Notes: generated by a model from the letters alone, not told the origin. DNA of 64,000 nt from Aristolochia californica (GCA_029961685.1 JARWKL010000012.1:7654955-7718954), one strand, 5' to 3'. Positions 12,115 through 24,828 are shown, counted from the stretch's first letter. Program-made: numbers and translations.

Positions 12115-14812
12115 CTTGAGAACTAAAAACTAAAAAGAGCTTACAATTCTTTAAAATCACAGACACTCTTTGGAATTATATCTCTCAAAATTTGTGCATT
12201 GTGCATCTCCATTTTAGATGTACACTTTTTTCTTAAATCAATACTTTGTGTTTTCATTCTCCCTTCATGCTTTAAACAAAAACAGGTAATAAGATAAAAA
12301 AAATGAAAACTTTAGAGTTTATGTATGGAAAAAAATTAAAACAATTAAAAATTTAAGTAATGAAAATTTATTTACACACCTCAAATGAACACAAAATTTT
12401 TGTTAGCCAAGTTTGGGAAATTCCACTAGTTCAACCCTAATAGGTTGAAATTTTACAAGAAAGAGAATTCTTCTACACGTGTTTTAAAAATGGATATGGA
12501 TGATTGAAACATGTTAAAGATGAAAATGACCTATGGATCCAAAGTTTTAAAGTGAATAACAAACTCTCTTTAAATTCTCTAGTGAACGTGCGGTGGGATA
12601 TTTACCCGAGTCAAACAAGCCATTATTTTGCCCGTTGGCAAAAAGCTGACCGACCAATCATGGATGATTGTAATGTGATTTATCATGAGTAACGGGCTAT
12701 ATTTTTGTAAGAAATGACTTAATCATAGGTAGTCAACTCTCAGTTAAAAATCCCCTACCTCCCGCTTTTCCCAACGATTGAAAAACCTAAGATATAAAAA
12801 CTAAAAAGAGCTGACAATCCCTAAAATTTACAGACACTCTTTGGAATTATCTCTTTCTAAATTTGTGCATTGTGCATCTCCATTTTAGATGTACACTTTT
12901 TTTCTAAATCAAAATTTGGAGTTTTCGCTGCCCCTACATACCCTTAAAAAAAAAAGGCAAATTGATTACAACATTATGAAAATTTTAGAGTTTATGTATG
13001 GAAAATTTTTAAAAAATAAAAAATGTAGGTATAGAAAATTTATTCACAAACCACAAATGAACACAAAAGTTTGGTTATCCAAGATTGGGAAATTCCACTA
13101 GTTCAACCCTAATAGCTTGAAATTTTACAAGAAAGAGATTTCTTCTACACGTGTTTTAAAAATGGATATGCATGCTTGAAACATGTTAAAGATGCAAATG
13201 ACCTATGGATCCAAAGCTTTTAAAGTGAATAACAAACACTCTTTAAATTCGTAAGTGAACGTGTGGCGGGATATTTACCCTAGTCAAAGCCACCATTATT
13301 TTGCCCGTTTGCAAAAAGCTGACCTAACAATCATAGATGATTGTAAAGTGATTTTTCATTCGTAATGGGCTATCTTACTGTAAGAAATGACTTACGGATT
13401 GGGAGTCAACACTACATTAAAAATCCCCCGCCTCCCTCTTTTCCCGACGATTGCAAAACCTGAGATATAAAAACTAAAAAGAGCATACAATCCCTAAAAA
13501 TTACAGACACTCTTTGGAATTATCTCTTTCTAAATTTTTGCATTGTGCATCTCCATTTTAGATGTACACTTTTTTCTTAAATCAAAATTTTTAGTTTTCG
13601 CTCCCCCTTCACACCCTAAAAAAAAAAAAAATAGGCAAATTGATAACAACAAAAAGAAAATTTTAGAATTTAAGTATGGAAAAAATTTTAAAAAATAAAA
13701 ATTTTAATTAAAGAAAATTTATTCACAAACCACAAATGAACACAAAACTTTGGTTATCCAAGATTGGGAAATTCCACTAGTTCAACCCTAATAGCTTGGA
13801 ATTTTACAAGAAAGAGATTTTTTCTACATGTGTTTTAAAAATGGATATGCATGCTTGAAACATGTTAAAGATGCAAATGACCTATGGATCCAAAGCTTTT
13901 AATGAGAATAACAAACGCTCATTAAATTCTTAAGTGAACGTGCGGCGGGATATTTACCCGAGTCAAACAAGCCATTATTTTGCTTGTTTGCAAAAAGCTG
14001 ACCTACAAATCATAGATGAATGTAGAGTGATTTTTCAATCGTAATGGGCTATATTATTTTCAGAAATGACTTACGGATTGGGAGTGAACACTCTATTTAA
14101 AATCCCCCGCATCCCCCTTTTCCTGACGATTGCAAAACTTGAGAACAAAAAACAGATAAGAGCTTACAATCCTTAAAAATCATAGACACTCATTGGAATT
14201 ATATCTCTCTACATTTGTGCATTGTGCATCTCCATTTTAGATGTACACTTTTTTCTTAAATCAAAACTTTGAGTTTTCGTTCTCCCTTCATGCCGTAAAC
14301 AAAAAAAGGTAAAAAGATCACAACAAAAGGAAAATTTTAGAGTTTATGTATGGAAAAAAAATTAAAACAATAACAAATGTAAGTTAAGAAAATTTATTCA
14401 TACACCAAAAATGAACACAAAACTTTTGTTTTCCAATTTTGGGAAATTCCATTAGTTCAACCCTAATAGCTTGAAATTTTACAAGAAAGAGATTTCTTCT
14501 ACACGTGTTTTAAAAATGGATATGCATGTTTGAAACATGTTAAAGATGCAAAAAACCTATTAATCCAAAGCTTTTAAAGAGAATAACAAACTCTTATTAA
14601 ATTCCCTAGTGAACGTGCGGTGGGATATTTACCAGAGTCAAACAAGCCATTATTTTGCCCGTTTGCAAAAAGCTGACCTAACAATCATAGATGATTGAAA
14701 TGTGATTTATCATGAGTAACGGGCTATATTTTTGTAAGAAATGACATACGGATTGGGAGTCAACTGTTAGTTAAAAATACCACGCCACCCCATTTTCCCG
14801 ACGATTGCAAAC
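12115..14812 (+). repeat. F-E-E-F segment
   Basis: Monomers start at 12115 (F), 12786 (E), 13459 (E) and 14138 (F). The first F carries the private CAATACTTTGTGTTTTC and GGTAATAAGAT, shared with the F at 17506. The first E carries CTTTTTTTCTAAATC and CCTAAGATAT, shared with the E at 16831. Two E monomers in succession imply an unequal exchange that dropped or inserted units. The second E and F repeat the 10100-11439 pair. Confidence 0.78.
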
Positions 14813-16830
14813 CCTGAAATATAAAAACTAAAAAGATCTTACAATACCAAAAAATTACAAACACTCTTTGGAATTATCTCTCTCTACATTTGTGCATTGT
14901 GCATCTCCATTTCAGATGTACACTTTTTTCTTAAATCAAAACTTTGAGTTTACGCTCTCCCTTCATCCCGTAAACAAAGAAAGGCAAATAGATCACAACA
15001 AAATGAAAATTTTAGAGTTTATGTGTGAAAAAAAATTAAAACAATAAAAAATGTAAGTATAGAAAATTTATTCACTCACTACAAATGAACACAAAAGTTT
15101 TGTTTTCCAAGTTTGGGAAATTCCTCTAGTTCAACCCTAATTGCATGGAATTTTACAAGAAAGAGATTTCTTCTACACGTGTTTTAAAAATGGATATGCA
15201 TGCTTGAAACATGTTAAAGATGCAAATGACCCACGGATCCGAAGCTTTTATAGAGAATAAGAAACGCTCATTAAATTCACAATGAACGTGCGGTGGGATA
15301 TTTACCAGAATCAAACTAGCCATTATTTTGCCCGTTTACAAAAAGCTTACCTAACAATCAGAGATGATTGTAAAGTGATTTATCATCCGTAACGGGCTAT
15401 ATTTTTATAAGAAATGACTTACGGATTGGGAGTCAACACTCAGTTAAAAACACCCCACCTCCCTCTTTTCCTGACGATTGCAAAACCTGACATATAAAAA
15501 CTAAAAAGAGCATACAATCCCAAAAAAATACAGACACTCTTTGGAATTATCTCTTTCTAAATTTTTGCATTGTGCATCTCCATTTTAGATGTACACTTTT
15601 TTCTTAAATCAAAATTTTTACTTTCCGCTCCCCCTTCACTTCCTAAAAAAAAAAAGGCAAATTGATAACTACAAAATGAAAATTTTAGAGGTTAAGTATG
15701 GAAAAAATTTTAAAAAATAAAAATTTTAAGTAAAGAAAATTTATTCACAAACCAGAAATGAACACATAACTTTTGTTATCCAAGACTGGAAATTCCACTA
15801 GTTCAACCCTAATAGCTTGGAATTTTACAAGAAAGAGATTTTTTCTACACGTGTTTTAAAAATGGATATGCATGCGTGAAACATGTTAAAGATACAAATG
15901 ACCTAGGGATCCTATGCTTTTAATGAGAATAACAAATGCTCATTAAATTCTTAAGTGAACGTGCGGCGGGATATTTACCCGAGTCAAACAAGCCATTATT
16001 TTGCCCGTTTGCAAAAAGCTTACCTAAAAATCATAGATGATTGTAAAGAGATTTTTCAATCGTAACGGGCTATATTATTGTAAGAAATGACTTACGGATT
16101 GGGAGTGAACACTCTATTAAAAATCCCCCACCGCCCCCTTTTCCTAACGATTGCAAAACCTGAGAACTAAAAACTGAAAAAGAGCTTACAATCCTTAAAA
16201 ATCATAGACACTCTTTGGAATTATATCTACATTTGTGCATTGTGCATCTCCAATTTAGATGTACACTTTTTTCTTAAATCAAAACTTTGAGTTTTCGTTC
16301 TCCGTTCACGCCGTAAACAAAAAAAACAAATAAATCACAACAAACTGAAAAATTTAGAGTTTATGTATGGAAAAAAATTAAAGAAATAACAAATGTAATT
16401 TAAGAAAATTTATTCACACATCAAAAATGAACAAAAAACTTTTGTTATCCAAGTTTGGGAAATTCCACTAGTTGAACCCTAATAGCTTGGAATTTTACAA
16501 GAAAGAGATTTTTTCTACACGTGATTTAAAAATGGATATGCAAGCTTGAAACATGTTAAAGATGCAAATGACCTATGGATCCAAAACTTTCAAAGAGAAT
16601 AACATACGCTCATTAAATTCTCTAGTAAACGTGCGGTGTGATATTTACCCGAGTGAAACAAGCCATTAGTTTGCCCGTTTGCAAAAAGCTGACCTAACAA
16701 TCATAGATGAATTGTAAAGTTATTTATCATGTGTAACGGGCTATATTTTTGTAAGAAATGACTTATGGATAGGGAGTCAACACTCAGTTAAAAATCCCCC
16801 GCCTCCCCCTTTTCCCGACGATTGCAAAAA
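14813..16830 (+). repeat. C-E-F/D segment
   Basis: Monomers start at 14813 (C), 15486 (E) and 16159. The third starts as F (GAACTAAAAACTGAAAAAG), switches to D variants, and ends with the D tail GATGAATTGTAAAG and ACTTATGGATAGGG. Its middle shares CTAGTAAACG and GAGTGAAACAAGCC with the mosaic at 11440. Confidence 0.75.
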
Positions 16831-17505
16831 CCTAAGATATAAAAACTAAAAAGAGCTTACAATCCCTAAAATTTACACACACTCTTTGCAATTATCTCTT
16901 TCCAAATTTCTGCATTGTGCATCTCCATTTTAGATGTACACTTTTTTTCTAAATCAAAATTTTGAGTTTTCGCTCCCCCTACTTACCCTAAAAAAAAAAA
17001 AGGCAAATTGATAACAACAAAATGAAAATTTTAGAGTTTATGTTTGGAAAAAATTTTAAAAAATAAAAAATATATGTAAGGAAAATTTATTCACAAACCA
17101 CAAATGAACACAAAAGTTTTGTTATCCAAGATTGGGAAATTCCACTAGTTCAAACCTAATAGCTTGGAATTTTACAAGAAAGAGATTTCTTCTGCACGTG
17201 TTTTAAAAATGGATATGCATGCTTGAAACATGTTAAAGATGCAAATGACCTATGGATCCAAAGCTTTTAAAGTGAATAACAAATACACATTAAATTCTTA
17301 AGTGAACGTGGGGCAGGATATTTACCCGAGTGAAACAAGCCATTATTTTACCTGTTTGCAAAAGGCTGACCTAACAATCATAGATGATTGTAAAGTGATT
17401 TTTCATTTGTAACGGGCTATATTATTGTAAGAAATGACTTACGTATTGGGAGTCAACACTCAATTAAAAATCCCCCGCCTCCCCCTTTTCCCAGCGATTG
17501 CAAAA
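16831..17505 (+). repeat. E monomer, relative of the E at 12786
   Basis: It shares CCTAAGATAT, CCCTAAAATTTACA and CTTTTTTTCTAAATC with the E at 12786, an offset of about 4.05 kb. Its tail (TTTTTCATTTGTAAC, ACTTACGTATTGGG) is shared with the mosaic that starts at 11440. These two similarities at different offsets document shuffling of monomer pieces. Confidence 0.75.
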
Positions 17506-18147
17506 CCTGAGAACTAAAAACTGAAAAGTGCTTACAATCCTTCAAAATCACAGACACTCTTTAGAATTATATCTCTCTACATTTGTGCATTGTGTATCTC
17601 AATTTTAGCTGTACACTTTTTTCTTAAATCAATACTTTGTGTTTTCATTCTCCCTTCATGCTGTAAACAAAAAAAGGTAATAAGATCAAAACAAAATGAA
17701 AACTTTAGAGTTTATGTATGGAAAAAAATTAAAACAATAACAAATTTAAGTAACGAAAATTTATTCACACACCTCAAATGAACACAAAATTTTTGTTATC
17801 CAAGTTTGGGAAATTCCACTAGTTCAACCCTAATAGGTTGAAATTTTACAAGAAAGAGAATTCTTCTACACGGGTTTTAAAAATGGATATGCATGCTTGA
17901 AACATGTTAAAGATGCAAATGACCTATGGATCCAAAGCTTTTTAAGTGAATGACAAACTATCATTAAATTCTCTAGCAAACGTGCGGTGGGATATTTACC
18001 CGAGTCAAACAAGCCATTATTTTGCCCGTTTGCAAAAAGCTGACCTAACCGTAACGGGCTATATTATTGTAAGAAATGACTTACGGATTGGGAGTCAACA
18101 CTCAATTAAAAATCCCCCACCTCCCCCTTTTCCCGACGATTTAAAAA
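17506..18147 (+). repeat. F/E monomer lacking the central dyad (642 bp)
   Basis: The front half is F and matches the F at 12115 (CAATACTTTGTGTTTTC). At about 18049-18051 the sequence reads GACCTAACCGTAACGGGC. About 34 bases that normally hold the AATCAT/ATGATT dyad and the following GTGATTT block are missing. At most 1 bp of homology is visible at the junction. The remainder carries the E tail. This is the only dyad-less full-size monomer noticed. Confidence 0.85.
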
Positions 18148-20184
18148 CCTGAGAACTAAAAACTGAAAAGAGGTTATAATCCTTAAAAATCACAGACACT
18201 CTTTGGAATTATATCTCTCTACATTTGTGCATTGTGCTTCTTCATTTTAGATGTACCCATTTTTCTTAAATAAAAACTTTGAGTTTTCGTTCTCCCTGCA
18301 TCCCGTAAACAAAAAAAAGGCAAATAGATCACAGCAAAAAGAAAATTTTAGAGTTTATGTATGGAAAAAATTTAAAACAATAACAAAAGTAAGTAAAGCA
18401 AAATTATTCACACACCAAAAATGAACACAAAACTTTTGTTATCCAAGTTTGGGAAATTCCACAAGTTCAACCCTAATAGCTTGGAATTTTACAAGAAAGA
18501 GATTTCTTCTACACGTGCTTTAAAAATGGATATGCAAGCTTGAAACATGTTAAAGATGCAAATGAACTATGGATCCAAAGCTTTTAAAGAGAATAACATA
18601 CGCTCATTAAATTTTGTAGTGAACGTGCGGTGGGATATTTACCCGTGTCAAAGAGGACATTATTTTGCCGGTTTGCAGAAAGCTGACCTAACAATCATAG
18701 ATGAATTGTAAAGTGATTTATCATGTGTAACGGGCTATATTTTTGTAAGAAATGACTTATGGATCGGGAGTCAACAATCAGACAAAAATCCCCCGCCTCC
18801 CCTTTTTCCCGACGATTGCAAAACCTGAGATATAAAAACTAAAAAGAGCTTACAATCCCAAAAAATTACAGACACTCTCTGGAATTATCTCTTTCAAAAT
18901 TTTTGTATTGTGCATCTCCATTTTAGATGTACTCTTTTTTCTTAAATCAAAACTTTAAGTTTTCTCTCTCCTTTCATCCCGTAAACAAAAAAACCAAATA
19001 GATCACAGCAATATGAAAACATCAAAATGAAAATTTTAGAGTTTATGTATGGAAAAAATTTAAAAAAATTAAAAATTTAAGAAAATAAAATTTATTCACA
19101 AACCACAAATGAACACAAAAGTTTTTTTATCCAAGATAGGGAAATTCCACTAGTTCAACCCTAATTGCTTGGAATTTTACAAGAAAGAGATTTCTTTTAC
19201 ACGTGTTTTAAAAATGGATATGCATGCTTGAAACATGTTAAAGATGCAAATGACCAATGGATCCAAAGCTTTTAATGAGAACAACGAACGCTCATTAAAT
19301 TCTTAAGTGCACGTGCGGGGGATATTTACCTGAGTCAAACAAGCCATTATTTGGCCAGTTTCCAAAAAGCTGACCTAACAATCATCGATGATTGAAAAGT
19401 GATTTTTCATTCGTAATGGGCTATATTATTGTAAGAAATGACTTACGGATTGGCAGTCAACACTCAATTAAAAATCCCCCGCCTCCCCCTTTTCCCGAAG
19501 ATTGCAAAACCTGAGAACTAAAAACTGAAAAGAGCTTACAACCCTTAAAAATCACAGACACTCTTTGGAATTATATCTCTCTACATTTGTGCATTGTGAA
19601 TCTCCATTTTAGATGTACACTTTTTTCTTAAATCAAAACTTTGAGTTTTCGTTCTCCCTTCATACTCGTACACAAAAAAAGGTAAATAGATAACAACAAA
19701 ATGAAAATTTTAGAGTTTCTGTATGGAAAAAAATTAAAACAATAACAAATGTAAGTAATGAAAATTTATTCACACACCACAAATGAACACAAAAAATTTG
19801 TTATCCAAGTTGGGGAAATTCCAGTAGTTCAACCCTAATAGCTTGGAACTTTACAAGAAAGAGAATTCTTCTACACGGGTTTTAAAAAAGGATATGCATG
19901 CATGAAACATGTTAAAGATATAAATGACCTATGGATCCAAAACTTTTAAAGGGAATAACAAACTCTCATTAAATTCTCTAGTGAACTTGCGGTGGGATAT
20001 TTACCCGAGTCAAACAAGCCATTATTTTGCCTGTTTGCAAAAAACTGACCTAACAATCATAGATGATAGTAATGTGATTTGTCATGAGTAATGGACTACA
20101 TTTTTGTAAGAAATGAAATACGGATTGGGAGTCAACAGTCATTAAAAAATAACCCAACTCCCCCTTTTCCCGACGATTGCAAAA
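18148..20184 (+). repeat. F/D mosaic, E and F monomers
   Basis: Starts are at 18148 (F start, D from GGCAAATAGATCACAGC onward, D tail), 18824 (E) and 19510 (F). The E copy is 686 bp, with a short local repeat of an ATGAAAA string near 19011-19028. The E dyad at 19379-19394 is the perfect palindrome CAATCATCGATGATTG. Unmixed D monomers are absent between 1350 and 20899, so D survives there only as pieces of mosaics. Confidence 0.75.
19379..19394. other. Perfect 16-bp palindrome form of the dyad
   Basis: CAATCATCGATGATTG, with centre CG instead of AG, is identical to its own reverse complement and creates an ATCGAT site. The following base is A, so symmetry stops at 16 bp here. Confidence 0.9.
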
Positions 20185-20898
20185 CCTGAGATATAAAAAC
20201 TAAAAAGATCTTACAATCCCTAAAAATTACAAAAACTCTTTGGAATTATCTCTCTCTACATTTGTGCATTGTGCATCTCCATTTTAAATGTAAAATTTTT
20301 TCTTAAAGCAAATCTTTGAGTTTTCGCTCTCCCTTCATCCTGTAAACAAAAAAAGGCAAATAGATCACAACAAAATGAAAATTTTAGAGTTTATGTGTGA
20401 AAAAAAATTAAAACAATAACAAATGTAAGTATAGAAAATTTATTCATACACCACAAATGAACACAAAAGTTTTGTTTTCCAAGTTTGGGAAATTCCAGTT
20501 GTTCAACCCTAATTGCATGGAATTTTACAAGAAATTCCACTAGTTCAACCTTAATAGCTTGGAATTTTACAAGAAAGAGATTTCTTCTACACGTGTTTTA
20601 AAAATGGATATGCATGCTTGAAACATGTTAAAGATGCAAATGACCAATGGATCCAAAGCTTTTAAACAGAATAACAAACGCTCATTAAATTCTCAATGAA
20701 CGTGCGGTGGGATATTTACCCGAGTCAAACAAGCCATTATTTTACCCGTTTACAAAAAGCTTACCTAACAATCATAGATGATTTTAAAGTCATTTATCAT
20801 CTGTTACGGGCTATATTTTTGTAAGAAATGACTTACTGATTGGGAGTCAACACTCTGTTAAAAACACCCGCCTCCCCTTTTTCCCGACGATTGCAAAA
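20185..20898 (+). repeat. C monomer with 42-bp internal duplication (714 bp)
   Basis: Segments 20489-20530 and 20531-20572 are tandem versions of the same 42-bp region (GAAATTCCA to TTTTACAA). The first has the C variant TTGCATGG and the second the non-C variant TAGCTTGG, so this is not simple slippage. The monomer downstream returns to C variants. It carries the longest spacing between phase marks in the array. Confidence 0.88.
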
Positions 20899-21559
20899 CC
20901 TGAGATATAAAAACTAAAAAGAGCATAAATTCCCAGAAAATTACAGACACTCTTCGGAATTATCTCTCTCTACATTTGTGCAATGTTCGTCTCCATTTTA
21001 AATGTACACTTTTTTGTTAAATCAAAACTTTGAGTTTTCTCTCTCCTTTCATCCCGTAAACAAAAAAAAGGCAAATAGATCACAGCAAAATGAAAATTTT
21101 AGAGTTTATGTATGAAAACAATTTAAAACAATAAAAAATGACTTATGGATTGGGAGTTAACACAAAACTTTTGTTATCCAAGTTTGGGAAATTCCACTGG
21201 ATCAACCCTAATAGCTTGGAATTTTACAAGAAAGAGATTTCTCCTACACGTGTTTTAAAAATTTATATGCAAGCTTGAAACATGTTAAAGATGCAAATGA
21301 CCTATGGATCCAAAGCTTTTAAAGAGAATAACATACACTCATTAAATTATCTAGTGAACGTGCGGTGGGATATTTACCCGAGTCAAACTAGCCATTATTT
21401 TGCACGTTAGCAAAAAGCTGACCTAATAATCATAGACGAATTGTAAAGTGATTTGTCATGTGCAACGGGCTATATTTTTTGTAAGAAGTGACTTATGGAT
21501 AGGGAGTCAACACTCAGTTAAAAATCCCCTGCCTCCCACTTTTCACGACGATTGCAAAA
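20899..21559 (+). repeat. D monomer with displaced internal patch (661 bp)
   Basis: Opening and closing variants are D. At 21136-21164 the expected AAGTAAAGAAAATTTATTC region is replaced by a copy of the AAATGACTTATGGATTGGG segment that normally lies near the monomer's 3' end. The sequence then resumes at AACACAAAACTTTTG. See the separate entry for the patch. Confidence 0.85.
21136..21164 (+). other. Templated patch copied from another part of the monomer
   Basis: The patch matches the block that reads AAATGACTTACGGATTGGG and then AGTCAACAC about 500 bp further along every monomer. It is joined by AAATG on the left and AACAC on the right, both of which also occur at the receiving site. It fits template switching or fill-in during break repair. 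It is too short to tell which monomer donated it. Confidence 0.8.
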
Positions 21560-22236
21560 CCAGAGAAATAAAAACTAAAAAGAGCGTAAAATCCCTAAAA
21601 ATTACAGACACTCTTTGGAATTATCTCTTTCTAAATTTGTGCATTGTGCATCTCCATTTTAGATCTACACTTTTTTCTAAAATCAAATTTTTGAGTTTTC
21701 GCTCCCCCTACGTACCGTAAAAACAAAAAAAGGCAAATTGATAACAACAAAATGATAATTTTAGAGTTGATGTACGGAAAAAATTTTAAAAAATAAAAAA
21801 TTTAAATAAAGAAAATTTATTCACAAACTACAAATGAACACAAAAGTTGTTTTATGCAAGATTGGGAAATTCCACTAGTTCAAACCTAATCGTTTGGAAT
21901 TTTACAAGAAAGAGATTTCTTCTACACGTTTTTAAAAAATGGATATGCATGCTTGAAACATATTAAAGCTGCAAATGACCTATGGATCCAAAGCTTTTAA
22001 AGAGAATAACATACGCCCATTAAATTCTCTAGTGAATGTGCGGTGGGAAATTTACCCGAGTCAAACAAGCCATTATTTTGCCCGTTTCCAAAAAGCTGAC
22101 CTAACAATCATAGATGAATTGTAAAGTGATTTATCATGTGTAACGGCCTATATTTTTGTAAGAAATTACTTATGGATAGGGAGTCAACACTCAGTTAAAA
22201 ATCCCCTGCCTCCCCCTTTTCCCGTCGATTTCAAAA
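21560..22236 (+). repeat. Mosaic monomer E to D
   Basis: The front is E (TCTCTTTCTAAAT, CTCCCCCTACGTACCG, GGCAAATTGATAAC). From AAGAGAATAACATACGCCC onward it is D, with GATGAATTGTAAAG and the D tail. It is followed by another E, as expected after a D end. The length is normal, so the switch was in register. Confidence 0.78.
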
Positions 22237-23586
22237 CCTGAGATATAAAAACTAAAAAGAGCTTGCAATCCCTAAAAATTACAGACACTCTTTGGAATTA
22301 TCTCTTTCTAAATTTGTTCATTGTGCATCTCCATTTTATATTTACACTTTTTTCTTAAATCAAAATTTTGAGTTTTCGCTCCCCCTACATATCGTAAAAA
22401 AAAAAAAAGGCAAATTGATAACAACAAAATGAAAATTTTAGAATTTAAGTATGGAAAAATTTTAAAAAAATAAAAAATTTAAGTAAAGAAAATTTATTCA
22501 CAAACCACTAATAAACACAAAAGTTTTGTTTTCCAAGTTTGGGAAATTCCACTAGTTCAACCCTAATGGCTTGGAATTTTACAAGAAAGTGATTTCTTCT
22601 ACACGTGTTTTAAAAATGGATATGCATGCTTGAAACATGTTAAAGATGCAAATGACTTATGGATCCAAAGCTTTTAATGAGAATAACAAACGCTCATTAA
22701 ATTCTTAAGTGAACGTGTGGTGGGATATTTACTCGAGTCAAACAAGCCATTATTTTGCACGTTTGCAAAAAGCTAACCTAACAATCATCGATGATTGTAA
22801 AGTTATTTTTCATTTGTAACGGGCTATGTTATTGTAAGAAATGACTTACAGATTGGGAGTCAACACTCAATTAAAAATCCGTCGCCTCCCCCTTTTTTTC
22901 GACGATTGCAAAACCTGAGAACTAAAAACAAAACAGAGCTTAAAATACTTAAAAATCACAGACACTCTTTGGAATTATATCTCTCTACATTTGTGCAATA
23001 TGCATCTCCATTTTAGATGTACACTTTTTTCTTAAATCAAACTTTGTGTTTTCGTTTGTCCCTTCATCCCGTAAACAAAAAAGGTAAATAGATCAGAACA
23101 AAATGAAAAATTTAGAGTTTATGTGTGAAAAAAAATTAAAACAATAACAAATTTAAGTAATAAAAATTTATTCACACACCACAAATGAACACATAATATT
23201 TTTTATCATAGTTTGGGAAATTCCACTAGTTCCACCCTAATAGCTTGAAATTTTACAAGAAAGAGATTTCTTCTACACGTGTTTTAAAAATGGATATGCA
23301 TGCTTGAAACATGTTAAAGATGCAAATGACCTATGGATCCAAAGCATTTAAAGTGAATAACAAACTCTCATTAAGTTCTCTAGTGAACGTGCGGTGGGAT
23401 ATTTACCCGAGTCAAACAAGCCATTATTTTGCCCGTTTGCAAAAAGCTGACTTAACAATCATAGATGATTGTAATGTGATATATCATGAGTAACGGGCTA
23501 CAATTTTGTGAGAAATGACATACGGATTGGGAGTCAACAGTCAGTTAAAAATACCCCGCCTCCCCCTTTTCCCGACGATTGCAAAA
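22237..23586 (+). repeat. E and F monomers
   Basis: Starts are at 22237 (E) and 22914 (F). The E dyad at 22781-22798 is the perfect 18-bp palindrome ACAATCATCGATGATTGT. The F end has GATATATCATGAG and CTACA, shared with the F that ends at 42126. This suggests that the P1/P2 duplication extends a little left of 23587. Confidence 0.78.
22781..22798. other. Perfect 18-bp palindrome form of the dyad
   Basis: ACAATCATCGATGATTGT is fully self-complementary. The same 18 bases recur at 25374-25391, 43344-43361 and 50703-50720. A 16-bp core form is at 19379. All are in E or E-derived monomers. Confidence 0.92.
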
Positions 23587-24160
23587 CCTGAGATATAAAA
23601 AATAAAAAGATCTTACAATCCCTAAAAATTACAAACAATCTTTGGAATTATCTCTCTCTAAATTTGTGCATTGTGCATCTCTAAATTTTAGAGTTTATGT
23701 GGAAAAAAAAATTAAAACAATAACAAATCTATGTGTAGAAAATTTATTCACACACCACTAATGAACACAAAAGTTTTATTTTCCATGTTTGGAATATTCC
23801 AGAAGTTGAACCCTAACTGCAAGGAATTTTACAAGAAAGAGATTTCTTCTACACGTGTTTTAAAAATGGATATGCATGCTTGAAACATGTTAAAGATGCA
23901 AATGACCTATGGATCCAAAGCTTTTAAAGAGAATAACAAACGCTCATTAAAATCTCAATGAACGTGCAGTGGGATATTTACCAGAGTCAAACAAGCCATT
24001 ATTTTGCCCGTTTAAAAAAAGCTTACCTAACAATCATAGATGATTTTAAAGTGATTTATCATCCGTAACGGGCTATATTTTCTTAAGAAATGACTTACGT
24101 ATTGGGAGTTAACACTCAGTTAAACAAACCCGCCTCCCATTTTTCCCGACGATTGCAAAA
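23587..24160 (+). repeat. Segment P1: C monomer with ~98-bp deletion (574 bp)
   Basis: After GTGCATCTCT the sequence jumps at about 23682 to AAATTTTAGAGTTTATG. This removes the T-run, the CTCTCCC stretch and the A-tract. ATTTTAGA occurs at both normal endpoints, which suggests a microhomology deletion. Its paralogue at 42127 still has the missing part. The private run CCAGAAGTTGAACC and AACTGCAAGG links the two. Confidence 0.85.
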
Positions 24161-24828
24161 CCTGAGATATAAAAACTAAAAAGAGCTTAAATTTCCTAAA
24201 AATTTCAGACACACTTCGGAATTATCTCTCTCTACATTTGCGCATTGTGCGTCTCCAATTTAAATGTACACTTTTTTCTTAAATCAAAACTTTGAGTTTT
24301 CTCTCTCCTTTCATCCCGTAAACAAAAAAAGGCAAATAGATCATAGCAAAATAAAAATTTTAGAGTTTATGTATGGAAAAAATTTAAAACAATAACAAAT
24401 GTAAGTAAAGAAAATTTATTCACACACCAAAAATGAACATAAAACTTTTGTTATCCAAGTTTGGGAAATTCCACTAGTTCAACCCTAATAGCTTGGAATT
24501 TTACAAGAAAGAGATATCTTCTACACGTGTTTTAAAAATGGATATGCAAGCTTGGAACATGTTAAAGATGAAAATGACCTATTGCTCCAAAGCTTTTAAA
24601 GAGAATAACATACGCTCATTAAATTCTCTAGTGAACGTGCAGTGGGATATTTACCCGTGTCAAACAAGCCATTATTTTGTCCATTGGCAAAAAGTTGACC
24701 TAATTTTCATAGATGAATTGTAAAGTGATTTATCATGTGTAACGGGCTATATTTTAATGACTTATGGATAGGGAGTCAACACTCAGGTAAAAATCCCCCG
24801 CCTCCCCCTTTTCCCAACGATTGCAAAA
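24161..24828 (+). repeat. Segment P1: D monomer
   Basis: A complete D by its variants (GCGTCTCC, GCAAGCTTG, ACATACGCTC, GATGAATTGTAAAG). Near 24754 it lacks the usual TTTGTAAGAA after the TATATT string, reading CTATATTTTAATGACTTATGG. This whole monomer equivalent is absent from P2, where C and D are fused. Confidence 0.8.
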
